A stretch of 64,000 nucleotides of DNA from Planctomycetota bacterium (lineage in GTDB: Bacteria > Planctomycetota > B15-G4 > SIAN01), in contig SIAN01000020.1 in NCBI GenBank assembly GCA_009691715.1, positions 1-64,000 on the forward strand, written 5' to 3'. Shown piece after piece: positions 1 through 7,586 of this stretch (the stretch's first letter is position 1; every line of letters begins with the position of its first letter). A program made the position numbers and the translations under genes. Below the pieces are notes generated by a model. It worked only from the letters and a program-made list of their open reading frames with translations. It did not search any database and was not told the DNA's origin.

Positions 1-203
1 CACCCGGTCCGTAGAACAAAAAAGATCGCCGTCATCGCCGCGCGGTCGTCCACCCGCGGTCGATGACATCCAAGCGGATGCGGTTTGCCCGGTGGGAGCA
101 ACGACTTCATCTGCTCCCACACCGCGTCCGGTATCAGCCAGCCGTCGCTTCGCACCAAGAGTCCCACGCCACCCCCCTCCCTGCGGACGGTGCTGGCGCC
201 CAT
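1..203 (-). CDS. IS5-family transposase, N-terminal part (C-terminus off window)
   Basis: Reading the minus strand from an ATG at 203 gives an open frame to the window edge, about 67 residues. It contains the N-terminal signature of IS5/IS402-like transposases (the DUF4096 region): W-E-Q-M-K-S-L-L-P-P followed by R-P-R-V-D-D-R-A-A and then I-F-F-V-L-R-T-G. In this family that segment precedes the DDE catalytic domain, which would lie beyond the left edge. The protein would cut and join the ends of its own element. The start is supported by the terminal repeat lying only about 14 bases upstream. Whether the transposase is complete cannot be judged. Confidence 0.8.
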   Translation of the reverse strand, partial: MGASTVRREGGGVGLLVRSDGWLIPDAVWEQMKSLLPPGKPHPLGCHRPRVDDRAAMTAIFFVLRTG

Positions 204-216
204 CCTACCGTCGCGG

Positions 217-237
217 GGCTCCTACCGGGATAGGCTC
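217..237. repeat. Probable terminal inverted repeat of the IS
   Basis: Read on the minus strand this 21-base stretch starts GAGCCTATCCCGGTAGG and ends in AGCC. It has the look of IS5-group termini and lies directly upstream of the transposase start. It contains a small internal palindrome, CCTA...TAGG. The partner repeat lies off the window, so the assignment is by resemblance and position only. Confidence 0.6.
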
Positions 238-286
238 TTAAGGGAAGTCCTCAAGTCGGCGCCGGATCGGCACCGACGGCGGTGGA

Positions 287-1684
287 ATGAGCTACCTGAC
301 ACACGTTCGGCTCATGGCCGCCACCGGCGCGCTGATCGCCGCATCTTGTTTCGCGCCGGCCGAACGCATCCCGGCACGCATCCCGACTCCGCGACCCGAG
401 CACACCCCTCGCGCCTCGAGCGTGAGCGCGCCGCGCGGCACGGCCAGCGAGACGCCTGCACCCGCGTTCGCGGTGAAGCCGCCGGTTCCGAAGGTCTTCG
501 CCGACGGCAAGAGCTACGCGCTCGAATTGCGCGGTGCGACGCTGGCGCAGGCGTTCGAGATGGTTGGCACGATGGGCCGCGTGAACCTGGTGCTGCAAGG
601 CGACTTCTCGGAGCCGGCGGCCGGCGCGATGCCCGAAGTCACGCTGCAATCCGCGTTGGCGACGCTTTGCACGACCCACGACTGCACGGTCACGGAAAGC
701 GCCGGTGTCTGGATCGTCGAGCGCTCCGATCCGGACCGCGCACAGTCACGCACGTTCGATCTGAAGAACGTCGCCGCGCAGACGCTCGAGGCCGAGGTGA
801 AGGCGCTGCTCGGCACCGACGCGCGCGTGGTGGTCAACCCGTCGAGCAACGTGATCTTCACGTCCGGCAAGGCGGAGCGGTTCGACGAGGTCGCCGCCTA
901 CCTCGCGCGCGTCGACCGTCGCGAGCGCTAGGTACTACTCGAATGCTGCATCGTCGAGATCGACGAGACCGACCTCGTCCGCTTCGGCACCGAGGTGATC
1001 GCCAACGACATCTCGATCGACCCAAGCTCGTGGGCGTTCGCCTCGTCGTTCCTCAGCCCGACCCCGAACACCATCCTCACCGGCACCACCGACGACTTCC
1101 CGCTCTCCGTCGCGCTCGAGGCGCTCGAGCAGCACGTGCGCCTGCAGGTGCTTTCCCGGCCGGTGCTGCTGTCGTTGAACAACAAGGAAGCGAGGCGGAA
1201 GGTGATCTCGCAGGTGCCGTACATCAAGGCCACCACCAGCACGACCGGCAGCAGCGGCGGCACCGGCACCGTCAGCATCCAGGAGGTCGAGTTCAAGGAA
1301 ATCGGTCTCGACATGACCGTCACGCCGACCATCCAGGAAGACGGCCATATCACGCTGCATCTGGTGAAGACGCTCTGCGAGCAGACCGGCACCTTCCTCG
1401 ACATCCCGGTCGTGGACAGCCGCGAGCTCGAGGACTGGTGCGTGGTAAGGGAGGGCGAGACGTTGCGCATCGGCGGCATCCTGCGTGACCGCCTCGATCA
1501 CGAACGGCGCGGCATCCCCGGCCTCATGGACCTGCCGATCCTCGGCCACGCCTTCAGCTTCGAGGACGACGACCACCGCCGCATCGACCTCGAGATCCTG
1601 ATCACCCCGCGCATCGTCGAGTCGAGCCCGCTCGCGGACCCGGGCGCGCCGAGCAGCGCGGCCGTGGAGCTGCAGAAGAGCTGA
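287..1684 (+). pseudogene. Secretin (GspD/PilQ-type) interrupted by an in-frame TAG
   Basis: The frame from ATG 287 to TGA 1682-1684 would encode about 464 residues but is broken by TAG at 929-931 (codon 215). The first part has a lipoprotein-like signal (L-I-A-A-S-C, residues 16-21), an STN/N0-like segment (about 65-150) and a secretin N-type segment ending V-D-R-R-E-R. Directly after the TAG, in the same frame, comes V-L-L-E-C-C-I-V-E-I-D, the start of the secretin pore domain. That domain continues through the typical V-L-S-R-P-V-L-L and V-P-Y-I motifs to L-E-I-L-I-T-P-R near the C-terminus. Secretins form outer-membrane export channels in type II, type III and pilus systems. Family members usually have a glutamine at the interrupted position, so CAG to TAG is the simplest explanation. 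No other secretion genes are adjacent. An IS end lies 50 bases upstream. Confidence 0.85.
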
Positions 1685-1769
1685 GGGCGGGGCGGCCGCT
1701 CCGTTCCGCCGGCGGCATTCGCCGTTCCTCCCCGCGCCGGTCACAATGCGCGGCCAAGGAGAACCGCAA

Positions 1770-3011
1770 ATGCAGATCGACACCGGCAACACCGGCTTCA
1801 TGCTTCTGTGCTGCAGCCTGGTGATGCTCATGACGCCGGGACTGGCGTTCTTCTACGGCGGGCTGGTCAGCCGCAAGAACGTGCTGGCAATCATGATGCA
1901 GAGCTTCGTGTCGATGGGCTGGACGACGGTGCTCTGGTGGGCGTTCGGGTTCTCGATGTGCTTCTCGGGCGACCTGAAGGGCGGCACCGACTTCGGCGGG
2001 ATCATCGGCAACTTCGACTGGGCGTTCCTGCGCGGCATCACGCTCGACATGCCGTCGCCGATCAACGACACCATCCCGATGATCGTCTTCTGCGCCTACC
2101 AGATGATGTTCGCGATCATCACGCCGGCCCTGATCACCGGTGCGTTCACCAATCGCGTCACGTTCAAGGCGTACATGCTGTTCCTCACCGGCTGGCTCAC
2201 CTTCGTCTACTTCCCGTTCGTCCACATGGTCTGGGGCGGCGGGATCATGGCGAAGTGGGGCATCCTCGATTTCGCCGGCGGCATCGTCGTGCACAACATC
2301 GCCGGCATCGCCGCGCTCACGTCGGTCCTCTACGTCGGCCGGCGCAAGGTCAAGGACCTCGGCCCGCACAGCATTCCGCTGGTGGCTCTCGGCACCGGCC
2401 TGCTCTGGTTCGGCTGGTACGGGTTCAACGCCGGCTCCGAGTTCCGCGTCGACTCCGTGACCGCGCTCGCGTTCCTCAACACCGACCTCGCCGCGTCGTT
2501 CGCCGCGATCGCGTGGCTCGCGTTGGATTGGTTCACCACCAAGAAGCCGAAGTTCCTCGGCCTGCTGACCGGCGCGGTCGCAGGGCTCGCGACGATCACG
2601 CCGGCCGCGGGCTACGTCTCCCCCGCCGCCGCCTGCCTGATCGGCGTGATTGCCGGCGTCGTCTGCTTCTACGCCGTGGCGCTGAAGAACAAGCTCGGCT
2701 GGGACGACGCGCTCGACGTCTGGGGCGTGCATGGCGTCGGCGGCTTCATCGGGATCATCCTGTCGGGGATCTTCGCGTCGACCGCGGTCAACGCCGCCGG
2801 CGCGGATGGCCTGCTGCAGGGCAACACGAAGTTTTTCCTGGTGCAGTGCCTTGCCGTCGTGATCTCGTCGGCGTGGGCGTTCGCGTTCACGCTCGGGATG
2901 TTGTGGATCATCGACAAGATCACGCCGGTCAAGGTGGCCGCGGGAACCGAAGAGATCGGTCTCGACGCCGGACTCCACGGCGAGCGCGCCTACGTCGAGG
3001 AAGCGATCTGA
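1770..3011 (+). CDS. amt: Ammonium transporter, Amt family
   Basis: A 413-residue polytopic inner-membrane protein that conducts ammonium/ammonia as a trimer. The start at ATG 1770 is chosen because AAGGAG lies at 1756-1761 with good spacing, and the protein then begins just before the first membrane helix, as in the family. Family hallmarks are visible: P-G-L-A-F-F-Y-G-G-L in helix 1, the W-G-G-G-I-M segment, D-F-A-G-G followed by V-V-H-N (conserved Asp and first pore His), and W-G-V-H-G-V-G-G (second pore His). A glnK-type PII gene, often paired with amt, is not seen on either side; the downstream neighbour is a broken FG-GAP gene. The length is normal and no disruption is seen. Confidence 0.95.
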   Translation: MQIDTGNTGFMLLCCSLVMLMTPGLAFFYGGLVSRKNVLAIMMQSFVSMGWTTVLWWAFGFSMCFSGDLKGGTDFGGIIGNFDWAFLRGITLDMPSPINDTIPMIVFCAYQMMFAIITPALITGAFTNRVTFKAYMLFLTGWLTFVYFPFVHMVWGGGIMAKWGILDFAGGIVVHNIAGIAALTSVLYVGRRKVKDLGPHSIPLVALGTGLLWFGWYGFNAGSEFRVDSVTALAFLNTDLAASFAAIAWLALDWFTTKKPKFLGLLTGAVAGLATITPAAGYVSPAAACLIGVIAGVVCFYAVALKNKLGWDDALDVWGVHGVGGFIGIILSGIFASTAVNAAGADGLLQGNTKFFLVQCLAVVISSAWAFAFTLGMLWIIDKITPVKVAAGTEEIGLDAGLHGERAYVEEAI

Positions 3012-3129
3012 CCGCCCCTCGCCGAACTTCTTCAGCCTGTAACGCCAGCGCCTCCGAGCGGGTGTGGTCCGTGACGCCGCGTTCATTTCGAGCGCGACGT
3101 CGGCCTCGACCCACCCCCGGAGTTCTCCC

Positions 3130-4742
3130 GTGCGCGCTCGATTGGCACTTCCGTGTGTTTGGCTCCTCGGCATGGCGGGCGCTCACGCGCAGGTCAACAC
3201 CGCCAGCTACTACGACCAGGACCAGGGCTACTTCGGCGAGTTCATCGCCGACATCGGCGACGTGAACGGCGACGGCACCCACGAACTCTTCGTCGGCGAG
3301 CCGCGCTGGGACATCGGCGTGACGTTCAACGCCGGGCGCGCCTGGGTCATCGATGCCGATGACTTCAGTTTCGTCCAGGTCATCGACGGCACGCAGACCG
3401 GCGCGCAGTGGGGCTCGGCAGCCTGCAAGCTCGGCGACGTGGATGCGGACGGCTGCGGCGACTTCGCCGTCGGCGCTCGCTTCTGGAACTCCGCCGCGTT
3501 CCCCAGGGAATCGCGAAAGGGGAGCAGTTCGGCACCTCGCTCGCGTGGCTCAGCGACGTGAACGCCGATGGCATCGACGAGTTCGCGGCGAGCCGCCCCA
3601 ACACAGGCGAAGTGGCCGTGTTCAACGCCGCCGGCCTGCTCCAGTACAACATCGTGCGCGGCCCCAACACCGAGTTCGCCGCGGCAATCGCCCGCACCGG
3701 CGACCTCACCGGCGACGGCCATGCGGATCTGCTGGTCGGCGAGCCGGGTTACGACCAGCTCTTCCCGCCGCGGATCGACTGCGGCCGAGTGGCGGTCTAC
3801 TCCGGCGCATCCGGCGCGTTCGTCGACCACGTGATCGGCTTCCGTCCCGACGACCGCTTCGGCAGCTCGGTCTCCGGCTGCGGCGACCTCGACCACGACG
3901 GCACCGATGACTTCGCCGGCGGCGCGATGGAAGCAGACTTCGGGACCAACGATGTCGGCGAAGTGGTGGTGGTGAGCGGTGCGCCGCTCACCGCGCTCTT
4001 CGTCCTCTTCGGCGACAACGCCGGCGATCGCCTCGGCCTGCGCGTCACCGGCGTGCGCGATGTCGATGGCGACGGCACCGACGACTTCATGGCGTCCGCC
4101 ATGGACGGCGGCGCGCTGCAACTCGGCATCGTGCGTCTCTACTCCGGCGCCGATGGCCACACGCTCTGGTCCTACGAGGGTTACGACCTCGGCTCGGCTG
4201 GCAGATTCTCCGCGCTCGGCGAGGGGCTCTGCGCGGGCGACTGGAACGGCGACGGCTTCGGCGACTTCGCGTGGGGCGATCCCGCCTACTCGTTCGATCC
4301 GGGCAGCAGCGTGCAACAGACCGGCGTCTGCAACACCTTCGTCGGCTGCCCGGCGTGGGCGGTCAACTACGGCGCCGGCTGGCCGGGTCTGAACGGCGTG
4401 CCGACGCTCACCGCTCTCGACGAGCCGCAGATCGGCGCACCGATCAGCGTGCAGGTCGGCAACTCGCTCGGGGCCACGACGCTCGCGCTGCTGATGCTCG
4501 GGACCTCCGCGACCAACATCGCGACCAACAAGGGCGGGACGCTGCTCGCCAGCGCGGATCTCTTGAGCTTCCTGTTCACGCTCGATGCGGCCGGCACGAC
4601 GTTCACCGAGGACATCCCGTACGACCCGGCGCTCTACTTCGCCGACTTCTAAGTGCAGGTGCTCGAGGCTGACCCCTTCGCATCGAAGAAGGTCTCGTTC
4701 ACGGCGGGATTGAACCTCCACATCGGCATCGACCTGCCGTGA
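3130..4742 (+). pseudogene. Secreted FG-GAP repeat protein, frameshifted and with premature TAA
   Basis: The reading frame opens at GTG 3130 with a signal peptide (ending A-H-A-Q) and an FG-GAP repeat (D-I-G-D-V-N-G-D-G-T). It shifts frame around 3485-3515, between G-A-R-F-W-N-S-A and I-A-K-G-E-Q-F-G. Compared with the neighbouring repeats, about 20 residues are missing there, so an internal deletion that is not a multiple of three is likely. The second frame carries further D-x-D/N-x-D-G calcium-loop repeats to TAA 4650-4652. In the same frame after that TAA the sequence continues V-Q-V-L-E-A-D to TGA 4740-4742, the kind of C-terminal beta-strand motif seen in related secreted proteins, so the TAA also looks premature. 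FG-GAP repeats form extracellular beta-propellers. Not functional as read. Confidence 0.8.
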
Positions 4743-4747
4743 ATCAA

Positions 4748-4782
4748 CCCGGCCGGACGGCAGCGCACGCCGTCCGGCCGGG
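4748..4782 (+). terminator. Strong GC hairpin after the FG-GAP pseudogene
   Basis: Two 14-base arms, CCCGGCCGGACGGC and its exact complement, flank the 7-base loop AGCGCAC. The hairpin begins five bases after the ancestral stop codon of the FG-GAP gene. No T-run follows, so it is not a classical intrinsic terminator, but its place suggests transcript-end or mRNA-stabilising function. Confidence 0.5.
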
Positions 4783-4833
4783 CGCTTCGGTAGGTTGTCC
4801 GGCGTTCACTTCGTGATCGCGCGGATCCCACCG

Positions 4834-6228
4834 ATGCTGTTTCAGGTGCTGATGCTGACGCCGATTCACGCCGCCATCACCTGCCTGTTCCCTCCACAAA
4901 GCGCCGCCACCCTGCCGTCGATTCCCGACGCCGCGGCCATCGCGAAGATGGCGAAGAGCCAGCTTTAAGACCCGCGGATTCCAGGACTGGCGTTGGGCCG
5001 GCTCGTTGGCGAGGAACGCGGCGAACACTGCTTCGGCGTGCGCACTGCGGGCGAGGCGGCGGCGATCGACGGACGATCGCTGTTCGAGATCGGATCGATC
5101 TCGAAGGCGTTCACCGGAACGCTGCTCGCCGACATGGTGGTGAAGGGCGATGTCTCGCTCGACGACCTGGTGGCCGATCTGCTGCCGGATGGCTTCACGG
5201 TCCCCGAGTTCGCGGGAACCGCGATCACGTTGCGCGACCTCGCGAATCACACGTCCGGGCTGCCGCCGCTGCCGCCCAACATGGACCCGCTCGAGATCGA
5301 CGACCCGTACGCGCGCTACGACGGCGCAGAACTCGCGAAGGGGCTCGCGGCCATCGAACTGACCCGCAAGCCGGGCACTCAGTACGAGTACTCGAACCTC
5401 GGCGTCGGGCTGCTTGGCTTCGCGCTCGGGAGCGTCGCGGGCACGAGCTACGAAGCGCTCCTGCGCGAGCGCATCCTCGCACCGCTCGCGATGAATGACA
5501 CTGTGGTGCTGCCGACGAAGGAACTCGCCGCGCGCGAGGCCAGCGCGCACGATTTGATGGGCGAGCCGGCCGCGCACTGGAGCTTCGACGCGTTGGCGGG
5601 TTGCGGCGGCGTCCGCTCGAAGCTGAGGGACATGGTCCGCTTCGCCGCGGCTGCGCGTTCACCCGGAACGGGCCCGCTCGGCAAGGCGTTCGAACTCGCG
5701 TACCAGGAGACGTTTCGGATCTCGCCGCAACTCGCGGTCGGACTCGGATGGCATCTGCTATCGCAAGGCGGTCGCACGCTCGTCTGGCACAACGGCAGGA
5801 CCGGTGGCTTCCGTTCGATGATGGTGATCGATCCGCCGGCGGAGCGTGCGAGCGTCGCGCTGGTGAACTCGTCGGGCGACGCCGACTCGCTCGGTCACTG
5901 GCTGCTCGACGCGAGCCATGCGATCGCACCGCTGCCGCCGCGCCGCCCGACCGTGACCGTCCCGGCGAAGCGGTTGGCGCAGTGCGCCGGCACCTTCCGA
6001 TTCGCGCCTGGCCTCGACGCGGTCATCACCGCGCGCGCCAAGCACGGCATCGACATCCAACTCACCGGCCAGCCGCGCTTCCGTCTCTACGCGAGCACGC
6101 CGGATGACTTCTTCATCCTCGAGACTGCGGCCTCGCTGACGTTTGAGCGCGATCCTGCCGGCGCCGTCAGCGCGCTCGTCCTACATCAAGGCGGTGCCAA
6201 TCAACGCGCCGCGCGGGTCAAGCGGTAG
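4834..6228 (+). pseudogene. Serine beta-lactamase-fold hydrolase, N-terminus cut off by TAA
   Basis: A continuous frame from ATG 4834 to TAG 6226-6228 would encode 464 residues with one internal stop, TAA 4966-4968 (codon 45). The 44 residues before it carry a hydrophobic signal-like start. The segment after it reads D-P-R-I-P-G-L-A-L-G, the usual opening strand of this family. All catalytic motifs of beta-lactamase/PBP class C-like hydrolases remain: S-I-S-K (Ser88, Lys91), Y-S-N (Tyr186) and H-N-G (His319), in ancestral numbering. Members act as esterases, peptidases or beta-lactamases outside the cytoplasm. An internal start near 4993 would give a leaderless protein lacking the first strand and so is unlikely to be active. 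It ends five bases before the convergent ATPase gene. Confidence 0.8.
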
Positions 6229-6233
6229 CGCCG

Positions 6234-7478
6234 TCACAGCAACTGCGAGAACAGCGTGCGCGCCGGGACGATGCACGGGTCGCGGCGGGTGAAGCAGTCG
6301 GCAGCGACGGGTTCGAGCTCGACGACGGCCTGGAAGGCGTGCTCCGCCTTGGTCTGGCGCTGGAAGTGGGCCAGATGGCGCGAAAGCGTCGTGTCGGCCA
6401 GCCTCGCCTCGACCAGGAACCACGGCTTCTTGTCGCGCACGACCAGGAAATCGACCTCGCGCTTCTCCTTGTCGCGCAGGTAGCGCAGCTCGAATTGACC
6501 AAGGCCGCAGTCGGTCCAACCCTCGACCGCCTTCAACAGATGGCAGGCGACCAGGGTCTCGGCGCGCCGAGCCGGATCCTCGACCGCCGACCAGTCGGAG
6601 AGGTACCACTTCGGTTCCTTGCGCAGCGACTTGGTCACGTTCTTCGACCAGGGGCGCACGAGGAATCCGAGATGGAGCGTCGCGAGCGTTGCGACCCAGC
6701 GCTTCACCGTGTCGACGGTGATGCGCAGCTCCTTGGCGAAGCTCGAGTAGACCAGCGCCTCAGCCGAGCGCTCGACGAGGAGGCGCACCAGCAGGTCGAG
6801 CACGGCGAGGTCCTGGATCGCCGAGACGTCGCGCACGTCCTCGCGCACCAACTGCTGCAGGCGCAGCTCGCGCCAGCGATTGGAGAAGCGCGTCGAACGC
6901 TGCAGGAACGGTTCGGGGTAGCCGCCGTGCTGCAGGAGCGCCTGCCACTCGTCGTCGGCGAGCAGCGCGGGCGGACGCAGTGGCGTGGTCGGCAGGTCGG
7001 TCGCGAGCAACTCGCCGACGCTGAACGGGTGCATGCGGTACAGGAAGTATCGGCCCATCAAGCTGTCGCCGCCGCGCCGCCAAGCGTCGAGGCGCGAGCT
7101 GCCCGTGACAATCGTGCGCGCGTGCTTGCCCCAGACGTCGAAGAAGCCCTTCAGGAACGCCTTGAATCGGCGGTGCTTGTGGAGCTCGTCGAAGACGACC
7201 GGGAGCGGCGCGGCGCGCAGCGCGTCGAGGCCGAGTTGTCGGGCGACGACATCGGAACCGGCGGCGATCAGGCGCGCGACGGCCGGGTCATCGAGGGTGA
7301 GGTAGACCCCGCCCGCGCTCGCCGCCTGGCAGGCCGTGGTCTTGCCCACCTGTCGTGGGCCGACGACGAAGGCCATCTGTCGATAACGCGCGGAATGGTC
7401 GCGAAGCAGCGACTCATAGAAACGCCGACGGCCGTGGAGGGCGTCGGCGGGCGGCAGTTCGACGATGGACGGATGCAT
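6234..7478 (-). CDS. AAA ATPase with C-terminal DUF4143 domain
   Basis: About 414 residues. Near the N-terminus is the Walker A motif G-P-R-Q-V-G-K-T-T, and Walker B follows as V-V-F-D-E-L-H. The C-terminal half is of the DUF4143 type, with the nuclease-like strand pattern E-V-D-F-L-V-V and F-L-V-E-A-R-L. Such proteins are common and mobile in bacteria; their role is not established, though an ATP-dependent, DNA- or toxin-related function is often suggested. The start at ATG 7478 (M-H-P-S-I-V) is chosen over upstream codons because an AT-rich palindrome sits just upstream, at 7490-7509, and would otherwise be coding. It is convergent with the hydrolase pseudogene and probably monocistronic. 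Confidence 0.85.
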   Translation of the reverse strand: MHPSIVELPPADALHGRRRFYESLLRDHSARYRQMAFVVGPRQVGKTTACQAASAGGVYLTLDDPAVARLIAAGSDVVARQLGLDALRAAPLPVVFDELHKHRRFKAFLKGFFDVWGKHARTIVTGSSRLDAWRRGGDSLMGRYFLYRMHPFSVGELLATDLPTTPLRPPALLADDEWQALLQHGGYPEPFLQRSTRFSNRWRELRLQQLVREDVRDVSAIQDLAVLDLLVRLLVERSAEALVYSSFAKELRITVDTVKRWVATLATLHLGFLVRPWSKNVTKSLRKEPKWYLSDWSAVEDPARRAETLVACHLLKAVEGWTDCGLGQFELRYLRDKEKREVDFLVVRDKKPWFLVEARLADTTLSRHLAHFQRQTKAEHAFQAVVELEPVAADCFTRRDPCIVPARTLFSQLL

Positions 7479-7489
7479 GGCATCATCGT

Positions 7490-7509
7490 AAATTGGTCCG
7501 GACAAAATT
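7490..7509. promoter_or_regulatory. Imperfect AT-rich palindrome upstream of the DUF4143 ATPase
   Basis: The 20 bases aaattggtccggacaaaatt form an imperfect palindrome centred on TCCGGA (8 of 10 positions pair). It lies 11 bases upstream of the ATPase start, in a short AT-rich patch that contrasts with the surrounding GC-rich DNA. Position and symmetry suggest an operator, possibly overlapping the promoter. No cognate regulator is evident nearby. Confidence 0.4.
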
Positions 7510-7586
7510 ACGACTTGGCACAAAATAGTCTGGGGTGCAGGGCTGCCACTTCGGCCGAGGTCTGCCCCGGGGGTACCGCCCGCCGT

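Larger units (their letters stand above)
1..237 (-). mobile_element. IS5-type insertion sequence, cut by the left window edge
   Basis: A transposase N-terminus on the minus strand and an adjacent terminal-repeat-like sequence mark one end of an insertion sequence whose remainder lies outside the window. The outer end is taken as the last base of the repeat at 217-237, followed by TTAAG. The target duplication cannot be checked because the other end is missing. The element stops about 50 bases before the start codon of the secretin gene, so that gene's upstream region has been replaced. Family assignment rests on the transposase motif and the general look of the end. The exact subgroup is not determined. 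Confidence 0.75.

Noticed and set aside
85..1488. A long Arg/His-rich open frame over the secretin region, and many similar long open frames opposite or across other genes.
   Set aside because: They are shadows of real genes in GC-rich DNA: Arg, Ala, Pro and His-rich composition and no family motifs.
287..5000. Stop-codon reassignment (TAG and TAA read as sense) to explain the in-frame stops in the first three damaged genes.
   Set aside because: Intact genes end at TAG (sucA, lpd), TAA (permease-peptidase fusion) and TGA, all at normal protein ends, and most genes have no internal stops. Gene decay or sequence error is simpler.
4993..6228. The hydrolase gene taken as starting at 4993.
   Set aside because: The first strand of the domain (P-G-L-A-L-G) and the leader lie upstream in the same frame, so a premature TAA explains the layout better.
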